A stretch of 21,895 nucleotides of DNA from contig DASXFW010000352.1 in NCBI GenBank assembly GCA_036489395.1, positions 1 to 21,895 of the forward strand. The letters are read 5' to 3'. The position numbers and the translations under genes are program-made. The notes under the pieces were generated by a model. The model saw only the letters and a list, made by a program, of their open reading frames with translations. It did not search any database and was not told the origin of the DNA. Source of the stretch: JASHVB01 sp036489395 (GTDB lineage Bacteria > Pseudomonadota > Alphaproteobacteria > Acetobacterales > Acetobacteraceae). Of this stretch, positions 7,562 through 15,681 are shown in pieces; within the stretch, counting starts at the first letter, position 1; each line of letters opens with the position of its first letter.

Positions 7562-8647
7562 CTACGCCGGCACCAGCGGCGCGTGCAGCCGCGTGTCCTT
7601 GCAGATGATCCCGCCCCGGTCGCCAATGGTCGTCGAGCCATAACACTCCGCAAAGACCGGCGGCAGCGGCCGGCCGTTCGGCGGCGACAGCCAGAGCCGC
7701 AGCAGGTGCCGCTTGCGCTCCACGTCCGGCCAGTCCTCATACCCGGTGCGCGCGTGCAGGATCGTGTGGTTGTGCAGGATCTGCACGTCGCCTGGCATGA
7801 ACGCCATATCGAGCCGCAGTTCCGGATCGCCGGCCAGCGCGTTCAGCATGTCGAGCGCCTCGATATCCTCCGGCGTCAGCCGCCGCGCCGTGGGGAAGCG
7901 CTGCGCCGAACCGATATGCGAGCGCGAATAAAGCACCGACAGCCGTCCCGCATATTCGTTGAACACCGGCGCTTCGTAGAACGGCGCCCGACCTTCCGGC
8001 ACCTCGCCGCGGCGGTCCACCGGCAGCGGCCGATACAGCCGTTCCAGCAGATCGGGCCGCCGCGCCAGCATCGCATTGTGCACGGCCATCGAGCTGGCAA
8101 GTCGCGACAGCCCGCCCGATCGGGCGCGCCGCAGACACAGCAGCGCGACCATGTCGCTGCGGTCGATATGAAAGTTTTGCTCTTCCGACGTGGCATAGCT
8201 GCGCACATGCGGATCGTTCGCGCTGTTGCCGCCAAGGTCGTAAACATGACCGAGCAGATGCCCCTTGGCGTTCTGCGAGCGGGCGGAGCCGAACCAGGTG
8301 CCGAGGCCCCAGTACATCGTCGCACTTTCCGCGATCGGCCGGCCTTCCACCGGCATGCCGCGCAGCCGGACGAAGCCGCGGCCGTTCACCACCTCGTCGC
8401 GCAGCCTTTCCAGCACTGGGCCGAGCGTCGGCAGCGGGAAGTCGGCGCGGCGGATTTCCGCGATGTCGAGGCCACGCGACTGCGCTTCCAGGGTCGCGGC
8501 CTCAAGCTCGGCGATGTCGGACGGCGTCAGGCGGTATGTCCACGCCGCCTCGCGCTGCTGCATGTCGGGGCCGGTCCACACGGACGGGCCTTCGACCGGC
8601 TGGCGTGTGGACATTGCCTGCGTCGCAATGGCTTCGGTGGCCTGCAT
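7562..8647 (-). CDS. TauD/TfdA-family Fe(II)/2-oxoglutarate-type dioxygenase
   Basis: 361 residues. The facial triad is visible: His160 and Asp162 in NFHIDRSD, and distal His298 in TILHARTGYEDWP. Arg317 in RHLLRLWLS is the expected 2-oxoglutarate carboxylate anchor. Such enzymes hydroxylate or cleave small substrates such as taurine, phenoxyacetates or gamma-butyrobetaine; the substrate here is unknown. The start at 8647 has GGGAGG 9 nt upstream; Met12 is an alternative. The gene stands alone between a repeat and the tRNA, with no sulfonate transporter in view, so it should not be named tauD. Confidence 0.88.
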   Translation of the reverse strand: MQATEAIATQAMSTRQPVEGPSVWTGPDMQQREAAWTYRLTPSDIAELEAATLEAQSRGLDIAEIRRADFPLPTLGPVLERLRDEVVNGRGFVRLRGMPVEGRPIAESATMYWGLGTWFGSARSQNAKGHLLGHVYDLGGNSANDPHVRSYATSEEQNFHIDRSDMVALLCLRRARSGGLSRLASSMAVHNAMLARRPDLLERLYRPLPVDRRGEVPEGRAPFYEAPVFNEYAGRLSVLYSRSHIGSAQRFPTARRLTPEDIEALDMLNALAGDPELRLDMAFMPGDVQILHNHTILHARTGYEDWPDVERKRHLLRLWLSPPNGRPLPPVFAECYGSTTIGDRGGIICKDTRLHAPLVPA

Positions 8648-8777
8648 GGAACCGTGCCTCCCTGGTCCGGGCGAATCCGTAACCCACGTATCCGCCGCCG
8701 GCCAGACCGCGGCGCGGCGCGCGAGGCGCCCCCGGGTTTTCGCCGCCGCCCCGCGCTGCTATGGAACGGGCCGCCGC

Positions 8778-8867
8778 GGAGAGATGGCCGAGCGGTTTAA
8801 GGCGCACGCTTGGAAAGCGTGTGTACGTGCAAGCGTACCGTGGGTTCGAATCCCACTCTCTCCGCCA
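8778..8867 (+). tRNA. tRNA-Ser (anticodon GGA)
   Basis: The acceptor stem GGAGAGA (8778-8784) pairs with TCTCTCC (8857-8863); the discriminator is G8864 and CCA is encoded at 8865-8867. The anticodon stem CACGC/GCGTG (8805-8809 / 8817-8821) closes the loop TTGGAAA, giving anticodon GGA at 8812-8814. A long variable arm (gtacgtgcaagcgtac) and the T-loop gggttcgaatccc confirm a class II serine tRNA. No integrase or duplicated 3' end follows it here, although such tRNAs often serve as integration sites. Confidence 0.98.
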
Positions 8868-9021
8868 GTCCTCCAAATTCCAGCGTGTTCGGCCACTCGG
8901 GATTCCATCAGGCCGCCGCATTCGACCAATCGACGTACTGCGAGTGTGCACGACGATGCAGGCTCGCGCCGCGCTGGAAAGCCCGTATGATCCCGCACCG
9001 AACTCGGGAGAATCGGATTCG

Positions 9022-9549
9022 ATGAACCGCATCCTCGTTGCCGCCGCACTCGGCCTGCTGCTGCCGGGTCTGGCGTTCGCGCAGCCTGATCAGCGCGGTC
9101 CCCAAGCGGGGCAGGAGCGCCAGGGTGGCCGTCCAGCGGCGCCGGCCAACCGGCCTGGTCCCGGCGCGCCACAACGTCCCGCTCCCGCGGCTTCGCCTCG
9201 TCAGGTACAAGGACGGCCCGTCGGCAGGCCTGCCGCGGGGCGGCCATCGATGGTTGCGCAGCCGTTGCCGCCACGCGGCAACCAGTTCTGGCATCGCGGC
9301 CAGTATTACACTCGCATCCGTGGCCCGGCTTTCCGTTATCCGCCCGGCTGGGCCTACCGCCGCTGGACCATCGGCGCGCGACTGCCCGCGCTGTTCCTTG
9401 CACCGGCATATTTCTATGCCGGATGGGCGGCGCTCGGCCTGGCAGCGGCGCCGCCCGGCTATGCCTGGGTGCGCTATGGTCCCGACATCCTGGAGATCAA
9501 CCTCGGCACCGGTGAGGTCGAAGACGTGATCTACGGCGTATTCTATTAG
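9022..9549 (+). CDS. Secreted RcnB-like protein
   Basis: 175 residues. The signal peptide MNRILVAAALGLLLPGLAFA is followed by a Gln/Pro/Arg/Gly-rich low-complexity stretch (21-85). The C-terminal domain has FWHRGQYY, YPPGWAYRRW and PPGYAWVRYGPDILEINLGTG, the pattern of the RcnB (nickel/cobalt homeostasis) family. The periplasmic role is not proven; many alphaproteobacterial RcnB-like proteins have no tested function. The ATG at 9022 has GGGAG upstream and begins the signal peptide; the frame is open upstream only because it runs through the tRNA. Confidence 0.8.
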   Translation: MNRILVAAALGLLLPGLAFAQPDQRGPQAGQERQGGRPAAPANRPGPGAPQRPAPAASPRQVQGRPVGRPAAGRPSMVAQPLPPRGNQFWHRGQYYTRIRGPAFRYPPGWAYRRWTIGARLPALFLAPAYFYAGWAALGLAAAPPGYAWVRYGPDILEINLGTGEVEDVIYGVFY

Positions 9550-9826
9550 CGCCCCGCGTGCCGGCCGCCAGCGTCCCGGCCAATAGTATGCGTGGCCGCG
9601 GGTGCGCTCGTTGGGTAGGCGATCCCCGCGATGGACTCGCCAGGAATCCGCCAACGGACATCCGCTCAGCCAAATCTGCGAGCCAACGCCGCGACGCCAC
9701 CTTGCATAACAGGGCAAATCGACCCTCAAGCCAGCGCCGGCCTCGCACCGTGAGACCTACCGACAAGGCTGGCCGCGGATGCGCACGCCCCATAACATCA
9801 CCCGCGGGCGGGAGAGGTTGCGTCGC
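9550..9826. other. Intergenic stretch with no gene seen
   Basis: Between the RcnB-like gene and the LLM oxidoreductase. A GCCGG...CCGGC inverted pair just after 9549 could aid termination, but it lacks a T run. The rest shows no convincing ORF, RNA or repeat. Confidence 0.4.
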
Positions 9827-10801
9827 ATGAAGATCGGCATGTTCATCAACACCCAGTTCCCCGAGGGTGACTCCGTCGCCGCCCGCATCCCCGAGCTGGT
9901 CGAACAAGTCCGCACCGCGCGCGACGCCGGATTCGCCTCGCTGCTGTTCCCACACCATTACCTGACCGCGCCGATGCAGATGCTGCAGATCGCGCCGCTT
10001 ATGGCCTATCTTCTGCCCGAGGCGAAGGGCATGACGATCGGCGGCAACATCCTGCTGCTGCCGTTGTTGAACCCCGTGCACGTCGCGGAAGAAGCCGCTA
10101 CGCTCGACGTGCTGAGCGGCGGCAATTTCGTGCTCGGTGTCGGCCTTGGGTATCGCGTCGGCGAGTTCGACGCGTTCGGCATCTCGCTGAAAGAACGCGC
10201 GCCGCGCTTCTCTGAGAGCATCGCGCTGATGCGCCGGCTGTGGACCGAGGACCGCGTGACGTTCGCCGGCCGGTTCTATTCGGTGCAGGACCACGGCATC
10301 AGCCTGAAGCCGACACGTCCCGGCGGCCCGCCGGTCTGGGTCGCGGGCCTGGTCGAGGCCGCGGTGAAGCGCGCCGCCCGCATCGGCGACGCCTGGCTGA
10401 TCGCCAATGCGACGACGCTGGGCGCCACCGAGCCGCTGATGCGCGTGTATCGCGACACGCTGCGCGAACTCGGCAGGACGGTCGCCGAATTCCCGATCGC
10501 GCGCGAATGCTATGTCGGCGCCAACCACAAGACGGCGATGGAGGAATGCCGCGTGGCGCTGGAATACAAATACAGCAGCTACGCGGCCTGGGGCATGGAA
10601 AGCCCGACCGCCGGCATGAGCTTCGAGGAAATGGCGCGCGACCGCTTCATCATCGGCGACAAGGTCGCGGTGAAGGAGGAGATCGCCCGCTGGCAGGAAC
10701 GCCTGGGCGTCAACCACATGATCATGCGCGTGCAGTGGCCGGGGCTTCCGCAAGAGCACGTGCTGGGGTCGATCCGCCGGCTGGGAGAGATGTTCGGTTA
10801 G
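9827..10801 (+). CDS. LLM-class flavin-dependent oxidoreductase (luciferase-like monooxygenase)
   Basis: 324 residues of the bacterial-luciferase TIM-barrel family. MKIGMFINTQFPEG opens the first strand; GGNFVLGVGLGYRVGEFDAFGI (99-120) is the hallmark segment near the flavin site; GGPPVWVAG and ARIGDAWLIAN follow the usual order. It uses FMNH2 or F420; which one, and the substrate, cannot be read from the sequence. The ATG at 9827 is preferred, with GGAGAGG 9 nt upstream; an in-frame upstream start at 9779 adds 16 Arg-rich residues. The small membrane gene follows closely. Confidence 0.9.
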   Translation: MKIGMFINTQFPEGDSVAARIPELVEQVRTARDAGFASLLFPHHYLTAPMQMLQIAPLMAYLLPEAKGMTIGGNILLLPLLNPVHVAEEAATLDVLSGGNFVLGVGLGYRVGEFDAFGISLKERAPRFSESIALMRRLWTEDRVTFAGRFYSVQDHGISLKPTRPGGPPVWVAGLVEAAVKRAARIGDAWLIANATTLGATEPLMRVYRDTLRELGRTVAEFPIARECYVGANHKTAMEECRVALEYKYSSYAAWGMESPTAGMSFEEMARDRFIIGDKVAVKEEIARWQERLGVNHMIMRVQWPGLPQEHVLGSIRRLGEMFG

Positions 10802-10849
10802 GTGCGATCCGGGCTTGATCTTGCGCGGTGGCGTGCTCACGTTTTGCAC

Positions 10850-11125
10850 ATGAGTGACCGTTACCCGCCCCAGCTCGACATGCTCCCCGACGGCAGCTTC
10901 CGCCCGCCGTCGCGTCCGCCGATCCTGACCCGCATCTTCCTGTGGGCCGCGGTGGTCGCCGTCATCGCCGGCGGCCTGGCCGCGGCCGCCTTCGCGCTAT
11001 GGCTGGCGCTGTTCCTGGTGCCGGTGGCGCTGCTCGCGGGGGTTATCGCCTGGCTCGCGTTCCGCTTCCAGCTTTGGCGGGCGCGAAGCGGGGCAGGGCA
11101 GCGGCGGGATTTGTGGCCGCGGTGA
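10850..11125 (+). CDS. Small hydrophobic membrane protein, unknown function
   Basis: 91 residues. A soluble Pro-rich N-terminus (MSDRYPPQLDMLPDG) is followed by about 45 residues of Ala/Val/Leu-rich sequence (~27-72), enough for two membrane helices, and a basic tail. It begins 48 nt after the LLM stop; a GTG directly after that stop (10802) would add 16 residues. No family recognised and no strong SD; it is kept because of its coherent membrane pattern and close spacing to the previous gene. Confidence 0.55.
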   Translation: MSDRYPPQLDMLPDGSFRPPSRPPILTRIFLWAAVVAVIAGGLAAAAFALWLALFLVPVALLAGVIAWLAFRFQLWRARSGAGQRRDLWPR

Positions 11126-11132
11126 GCGGACG

Positions 11133-11259
11133 CTGTCATTGCGAGTTGCCACCGGCCGGCGCGCACTGGATGAAACGCTGGCATCCTGTCATTGCGAGGC
11201 CGCATGGCCGAAGCAATCCCCCGGGAGATTGCTTCGGCCAAGCGGCCTCGCAATGACAG
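11133..11259. repeat. Dispersed palindromic element, copy 3 with flanking arm
   Basis: The inner palindrome at 11186-11259 (ctgtcattgcgagg...cctcgcaatgacag) is preceded by the arm 11133-11185, which also starts ctgtcattgcgag and holds ctggatgaaacg. The whole is the reverse-complement layout of 19-182. It lies between the 3' ends of two convergent genes (11125 and 11294), where a stem-loop could help end transcription from both sides. Confidence 0.85.
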
Positions 11260-11293
11260 GGGGGCGGGATGGGTTCGCAATTACGGTGAAACG

Positions 11294-12736
11294 CTACTCC
11301 GCCGGCTCGGCCAGGAACCGTTCGACCATCGCCATGGCGCTGTCCCGCTTCGCCAGTTGATGCGCGCGTTGCTGGTTGCGTGCGGCGGACGTGAGATAGA
11401 AGCGTTCGTACAGTTCCACGCGCGAGGCCAGCGCGGTGCCCGCGTAGTCCCACGCGAGCCGGAACAAACGGACGCGGCGTTCGGCGTCCATGTCCTTCGC
11501 GCCGCGCAGGTACTTGTCGATGAACGGCCGCAGTTCCGCATTCTGCATCATATGCCAGGTCGGCGTGGCGAGCAGATTGTGGGAGCCGAGTAATTTTATG
11601 ATTTCGTTGGCACGCGGCATCCACACCGGCATCATCGCGCGCAACGCCTGCAGCGGCGGGCCGTCGGGGAACATGATGCCGTTGCCCCATTCGTTGGGGT
11701 GGTCCTCGGCGGCGCGCACCGCGCATTCGGCGAGCTTCGCATAGCTCCAGAGCTCGCCGAGCATCTGCTGCGCGGTGGAGCTGGTGTCGCCGATCGCCTC
11801 GGTCATCGCGGTGGCGAGGCCCCAGGCGAACTCCAGCTTGGTCTGCGCCCGCACCATGGTTTGCTGCATGACGTTCGGATTCCAGCTTCGCGTCATCACC
11901 TGGTTATAGACTTTGACGTTGCAGTCGATGAACACCCGATCGCGCGGCACCTCCACGTCGTCGAAGACCAGGAACGCATCCTGCTCGTCGAACCGGGATG
12001 ATAACGGAAAGTCGAAGCGGTTCGCGGTGCCGGCGACGCTGTCGCGGCAGATGAATTTCAGGCCGGGCGTGGCCATGGGGATGCAGAAGGACAGCGCGAA
12101 CTTGTGCCCGTCCTCCGGCAGGGGACGGCCTGGATACACTGCGAGTTCGTCGGCAAACGGCGCCAGCGTGGACAGGATGCGCGCGCCGCGCACCACGATG
12201 CCGTGCTCTGTATCGGCGATCTTGTGCAGGATGACGTCGTTGTCGGGGCGCGGGTTCTCGTCCTTCGCCTTGTCGATGGTCGGGTGGATCAGCGTGTGGG
12301 TCAGCGAGATGTCGTTCCGGCGCAGGAACTTCTGGTAATCCACCAGCCGCGCCGCGCCTGCTTCGTTGCCGTGTTCTTGCCATTCGTGCGCACAGGCGGC
12401 GAAACCGGCGTAGGTCACGTTCATGTAGTCCGGCGTGCGGCCCATGACGCCGACGGTGTGCTCTGCAATGCGGCGCAGGCCGCGATGGCGGTGCTGGATG
12501 TCTTCCTTGGACTGCGGAAACATGTGGCTGACGTTGATCGGCTCGCCGGTTTCCGGGTCCTGGCACAGACAGTCCTCGGCGGCCTGGTATTGCAGGTCGA
12601 ACACCGCGGCGAGGCCGCGTGCCGCGCCGGCAAGGTCCGGGTGGCTGACCACGTCATCGACACGGCCGTTGCCGATCCAGATCTCGCGGTCGTCCTTCAG
12701 TCCGCGCAGGAATTCCGCACCGGTGCGCGCTGGCAT
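11294..12736 (-). CDS. 4-hydroxyphenylacetate 3-hydroxylase (HpaB/PvcC) family flavin monooxygenase, oxygenase component
   Basis: 480 residues, the usual size for HpaB-type two-component FADH2-dependent monooxygenases (acyl-CoA-dehydrogenase fold). MPARTGAEFLRGLKDDREIW is the typical opening, followed by YQKFLRRNDISLTHTLIHP, VVRGARILSTLAPFADEL and VFDDVEVPRDRVF in family order. Such enzymes hydroxylate phenols using reduced flavin from a separate reductase (HpaC); no reductase gene is in view. The start at 12736 has GGAG 7 nt upstream. The substrate is unknown, so no symbol is given. The TauD-like, LLM and amidohydrolase genes nearby are consistent with an aromatic-catabolism neighbourhood. 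Confidence 0.88.
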   Translation of the reverse strand: MPARTGAEFLRGLKDDREIWIGNGRVDDVVSHPDLAGAARGLAAVFDLQYQAAEDCLCQDPETGEPINVSHMFPQSKEDIQHRHRGLRRIAEHTVGVMGRTPDYMNVTYAGFAACAHEWQEHGNEAGAARLVDYQKFLRRNDISLTHTLIHPTIDKAKDENPRPDNDVILHKIADTEHGIVVRGARILSTLAPFADELAVYPGRPLPEDGHKFALSFCIPMATPGLKFICRDSVAGTANRFDFPLSSRFDEQDAFLVFDDVEVPRDRVFIDCNVKVYNQVMTRSWNPNVMQQTMVRAQTKLEFAWGLATAMTEAIGDTSSTAQQMLGELWSYAKLAECAVRAAEDHPNEWGNGIMFPDGPPLQALRAMMPVWMPRANEIIKLLGSHNLLATPTWHMMQNAELRPFIDKYLRGAKDMDAERRVRLFRLAWDYAGTALASRVELYERFYLTSAARNQQRAHQLAKRDSAMAMVERFLAEPAE

Positions 12737-12870
12737 GGGTGATCTCCATCAGGTTGATGGGGGACGATAGGCGATGCCGGCGGGATGCGCACCGGAGCGG
12801 AGCGCTCGTTTCGTCGATGGGTCGCCGAACATCGGCATGCGCCTTGAAATGCCGCCGGCTGACGCATTAG

Positions 12871-12890
12871 TCTGGCCAGGTCTGGCCAGG
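12871..12890 (+). promoter_or_regulatory. Tandem decamer tctggccagg x2, possible autoregulatory operator
   Basis: Two exact copies (12871-12880, 12881-12890), each with the palindromic core TGGCCA, sit directly before the Phd-type antitoxin ATG. The second copy runs into the SD (AGGA at 12888-12891). Toxin-antitoxin operons are autorepressed through such sites, so binding here would hide the ribosome site and the promoter; the function is inference. Confidence 0.45.
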
Positions 12891-12900
12891 AACGCCCATA

Positions 12901-13146
12901 ATGCCGACCGTCAATATCCTCGAGGCCAAGTCCAACCTCTCGCGCCTGGTACAGGCGGTTGAAACCGGCGCCGAGGCCGAGATCATCATCGCCCGCAACG
13001 GCCGTCCGGCCGCGCGCCTCGTCGCACTCAAACCGGCCGTCACCGGCAAGCGGATCGGCATCGCCAAGGGCCGGTTCCAGGTGCCGGACGACATCGATGC
13101 CGATGCGGCCGCCATAGCGGCGCTGTTCTCTGGCACGAAAGAATGA
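12901..13146 (+). CDS. Phd/YefM-family antitoxin
   Basis: 81 residues. MPTVNILEAKSNLSRLVQAV and IIARNGRPAARLVAL form the Phd/YefM DNA-binding fold; the C-terminus (GRFQVPDDIDADAAAIAALF) is the acidic toxin-binding arm seen in antitoxins paired with PIN toxins. AGGA lies 9 nt before the ATG. The stop overlaps the toxin start (ATGA, 13143-13146). Confidence 0.92.
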   Translation: MPTVNILEAKSNLSRLVQAVETGAEAEIIIARNGRPAARLVALKPAVTGKRIGIAKGRFQVPDDIDADAAAIAALFSGTKE

Positions 13147-13538
13147 GGCTGCTGCTGGACACCCACGTCGCGCTTTGGGCGATCGCCGATGCGCCGCGAC
13201 TGCCTGCCCGCGCCCGCGCGCTGATCGCAGACCCGGACAACGACATCGTCGTTAGTGCCGCTACCATCTGGGAGATCGCGATCAAGCACGCCCTTGCCCG
13301 GGGGCGGCCCGACGACATGCCGATCTCCGGGCAGGAGGCGCTCGGTTATTTCCGCGATGCCGGGTTCGAACTGCTGTCCATTGCGCCGGCGCACGCCGCG
13401 GCGGTCGAGACGCTGCCGCGGCTGCACGCCGATCCGTTCGATCGCGTCCTGGTCGCCCAGGCGCTGGCCACGCCGCTGTGCTTGCTCACGCACGACCCGC
13501 AGGTGGCGCGCTACAGCGAGACGATCATTCAGGTGTGA
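13143..13538 (+). CDS. PIN-domain toxin (COG3744-like VapC)
   Basis: 131 residues with all expected acids: Asp6 (LLLDTHVALWA), Glu44 (SAATIWEIAIK), Asp100 (ADPFDRVLVAQA) and Asp118 (LLTHDPQVARY). The THVALWA start and DPFDR motif are typical of the COG3744 PIN group. It is predicted to be an RNase that blocks translation when freed from the antitoxin. Translation is coupled through a 4-nt overlap. Confidence 0.92.
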   Translation: MRLLLDTHVALWAIADAPRLPARARALIADPDNDIVVSAATIWEIAIKHALARGRPDDMPISGQEALGYFRDAGFELLSIAPAHAAAVETLPRLHADPFDRVLVAQALATPLCLLTHDPQVARYSETIIQV

Positions 13539-13705
13539 ACCCAGGGAAGCGACCGATGCAAATCGTGCCCATTCACGCGTCTGGCGGGCTGCAGTGCGGC
13601 GTGCAGATCAGGTCCGTCTGGCGGGGCGCCTTCAGGCGCAACGGCTGGCAGGGGATTTGACGCCACTGCTTGGACTCCGCCCTGGACGCCACTATGTTCG
13701 GGCGC

Positions 13706-13981
13706 ATGAACGCCACGCTCACCTTGGACGAAGATGGCCGCGTTGTTATCCCGCAGGAATTGCGGGATGCGCTGCATCTCGGCGCCGGCGACGCATTGGA
13801 GCTGGAAAGCGAGGGTGAGCACATCATCCTGCGGCCTATCCACTCGAGCGGGACCATGGTGCAGGAGAATGGCGTTTGGGTGTTCTGTACCCGCAAGAAG
13901 CTGGCGGCTGGCATCGCCAACGAGACGCTGGAGCGCATTCGCCGGGGGCGCGAAGTACCGGATCAGGGTGAGCCGACCTGA
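13706..13981 (+). CDS. AbrB/MazE-type (SpoVT-AbrB domain) antitoxin
   Basis: 91 residues. TLTLDEDGRVVIPQELRDALHL and GDALELESEGEHIIL make a swapped-hairpin AbrB DNA-binding domain. The C-terminal part would bind the PIN toxin that follows. The ATG at 13706 gives the standard spacing to the domain; an ATG at 13694 is possible. The stop TGA (13979-13981) overlaps the inferred toxin start. Confidence 0.85.
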   Translation: MNATLTLDEDGRVVIPQELRDALHLGAGDALELESEGEHIILRPIHSSGTMVQENGVWVFCTRKKLAAGIANETLERIRRGREVPDQGEPT

Positions 13982-14403
13982 AGGCGTTCTTCGATACCTC
14001 GGTTCTGGTGGCGGTGTGCTATGCCGATCACGAGCACCACGCCCCGAGCATGACGGCGTTTCGGGGCTTTGCAAAACCGGACGCAGGATGCGCTGCCCAC
14101 AGTCTGGTGGAAGTCTACGCGTCGTTGACGCGCATGCCTGGCGAGCACCGCATGAGCCCGGCACAGGCAATGCAATTCCTGGGAACGGTTCGCGAGCGGC
14201 TGACCGTGGTGGCACTGGATGGGGCGGAGTACTTCTCCGGCCTTGAACGGTTCGCTGCCTTGGGTGTTGCGGGAGGTACGATCTACGACGCCATGCTGGG
14301 GCTGTGCGCTTTGAAGGCTGACGCCGCGACGATCTACACCTGGAACCTGCGTCACTTTCGGCAATGCGGTCTGGAGATCGCAGGTCGGGTCTGCACGCCC
14401 TGA
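13978..14403 (+). CDS. PIN-domain toxin, apparent CTG start
   Basis: 141 residues from CTG 13978. An in-frame TGA at 13969-13971 and no ATG, GTG or TTG before the essential first strand (KAFFDTSVLVAV, Asp6) leave CTG as the only start giving a complete PIN domain. The first conventional start (GTG 14008) would delete Asp6. The CTG sits in CTGA, overlapping the antitoxin stop, and AGGGTGA lies 6 nt upstream as an SD. The other active-site residues are Glu45 (HSLVEVYASL), Asp104 (TIYDAMLG) and Asn123 (TWNLRHF). It is either a real non-ATG, coupled start that keeps toxin synthesis low, or a mutated start codon. Confidence 0.8.
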   Translation: MKAFFDTSVLVAVCYADHEHHAPSMTAFRGFAKPDAGCAAHSLVEVYASLTRMPGEHRMSPAQAMQFLGTVRERLTVVALDGAEYFSGLERFAALGVAGGTIYDAMLGLCALKADAATIYTWNLRHFRQCGLEIAGRVCTP

Positions 14404-14405
14404 GC

Positions 14406-14424
14406 GGCGGGTCGAAGACCCGCC
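14406..14424. terminator. Hairpin between convergent genes
   Basis: GGCGGGTC-GAA-GACCCGCC is a perfect 8-bp stem with a 3-nt loop that fills the gap between the PIN stop (14403) and the amidohydrolase stop (14425). There is no T run, so it is an atypical, possibly bidirectional terminator. Confidence 0.5.
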
Positions 14425-15633
14425 CTACGCCGCCAGCCGCTGGTGCGCCGGCACTTGCAGCTTGAACAAGCGCGCGGCGTTCAGGCCCAGGATCTTGGCG
14501 CGCGCCGTGTCGGTCAGGTCCGGCATCGTGCGCTCGATCGCTTCCGCCGAGTGCGGCCAGGTGCCTTCGTGGTGCGGATAGTCGTTGGCCCACATGAAGT
14601 TGTCGGTCAGGTTCCAGCGTTCCGCCAGCGCCAGGCCGGACGGGTCCTCCTGGAATGTCGCGAAGCCGTGCGCGCGGTAATAATCCGAAGGCAGGCCCTG
14701 CAACTTTGGCCGCACCCACATGTGGTGCTTGCGATACGCCTCGTCCATCGCGTCGAGCAGCCAGGGGACCCAGCCGATGCCGGCTTCGACGGTGGCGAAG
14801 CGGAGTTTGGGGAAACGCTCCAGCACGCCCGAGGCGCACAGATTCGCCACCGGCTCGATGGTCGGCGCCAGCGAGTGCGTGACGTAGTTGACGATCGCCC
14901 CGCCATTGCCGCGCGCGGCGCGCGGATCGCGGCCGGTGGAGACGTGGAAGGTGATCGGCAGATCGGTCTCCTCGATCAGCGCCCACATGCGGTCGAAATG
15001 CGGCAGGTTATAGTTGACGTGATCGACGTCGTGGCCGCCCCAGATCGGCTTGCACGGCAGTGTCAGCGCGCGGTAGCCGAGCTTCGCGACGCGTGCGATC
15101 TCCGCCATCGCGCCGTCCAGGTCGCCGGTGGCGATCGCGGCGACCGGCAGCATCGCGTCGGGATACGGGCCGTATGCTTCCCATGCCCAGTCGTTCCACA
15201 CATGGCACTGCGCGTTGGAGAACACCGGGTCCGGCGTCGCCCACATCGCCAGGCCTTTGTTGGGGAAGATGATCTCCACGTCGATGCCGTCGTTGCGGTT
15301 GTCGATGATGCGTTGTTGCGGATCGGCACCGGCCTGGGCGCGGCGCCAGTCCTCGCCCTCAAAGCTCATGACGCGGACGCGGTCGGGGCGGTAGCCTTCG
15401 CAGTAGCGCCACTGCACGCCCTTGTCGTCGGTGATGATGCGGGGCGCGCGGTCGCGGTATTGCGGGGGGAGGCGGGTGGCCCACAGGTCGGGGGGCTCGT
15501 TGGCGTGGCAGTCGGTGGAGACCATGAAGTATTTTCCGCCGGGCTCGCCGGCGCGGGCGGTGCGGGTCCAGCCGGCGTGGCCGGGGGTGTCGAGGCGCCA
15601 GAGGTTGGGGGCGTTGATGGTGGTGGCGGACAT
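14425..15633 (-). CDS. Amidohydrolase family (Amidohydro_2) metal-dependent hydrolase/decarboxylase
   Basis: 402 residues, TIM-barrel Amidohydro_2 type. Metal-site candidates are Asp41-x-His43 (STDCHANEPPDLW), His230 (PITFHVSTGRD) and Asp351 (ANDYPHHEGTWPHS). Relatives include ACMSD- and gamma-resorcylate-decarboxylase-like enzymes, often in aromatic degradation. The substrate is unknown. The start at 15633 has GGAG about 10 nt upstream. It converges with the AbrB/PIN pair and is divergent from the defence cassette. Confidence 0.88.
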   Translation of the reverse strand: MSATTINAPNLWRLDTPGHAGWTRTARAGEPGGKYFMVSTDCHANEPPDLWATRLPPQYRDRAPRIITDDKGVQWRYCEGYRPDRVRVMSFEGEDWRRAQAGADPQQRIIDNRNDGIDVEIIFPNKGLAMWATPDPVFSNAQCHVWNDWAWEAYGPYPDAMLPVAAIATGDLDGAMAEIARVAKLGYRALTLPCKPIWGGHDVDHVNYNLPHFDRMWALIEETDLPITFHVSTGRDPRAARGNGGAIVNYVTHSLAPTIEPVANLCASGVLERFPKLRFATVEAGIGWVPWLLDAMDEAYRKHHMWVRPKLQGLPSDYYRAHGFATFQEDPSGLALAERWNLTDNFMWANDYPHHEGTWPHSAEAIERTMPDLTDTARAKILGLNAARLFKLQVPAHQRLAA

Positions 15634-15667
15634 GGGTGGGGGGCTCCGGGGGTGGGGCTACTTTTGG

Positions 15668-15681
15668 GTAGTGGAGACTAC
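15668..15681. promoter_or_regulatory. Short dyad GTAGTGGAGACTAC upstream of the amidohydrolase
   Basis: A perfect 5-bp inverted repeat (GTAGT-N4-ACTAC) 35-48 bp before the amidohydrolase ATG; a further CTAC at 15658-15661 pairs with the same GTAG. The place suits an operator or a promoter-proximal regulator site, but no regulator gene is adjacent. Confidence 0.25.

Noticed and set aside
8778..9022. tRNA-Ser as the attachment site of a genomic island
   Set aside because: No integrase follows, and no second copy of the tRNA 3' end was seen near the low-GC cassette.
9497..10849. 450-codon minus-strand frame opposite the LLM gene
   Set aside because: The opposite strand encodes clear luciferase-family motifs with a good SD; this frame has none.
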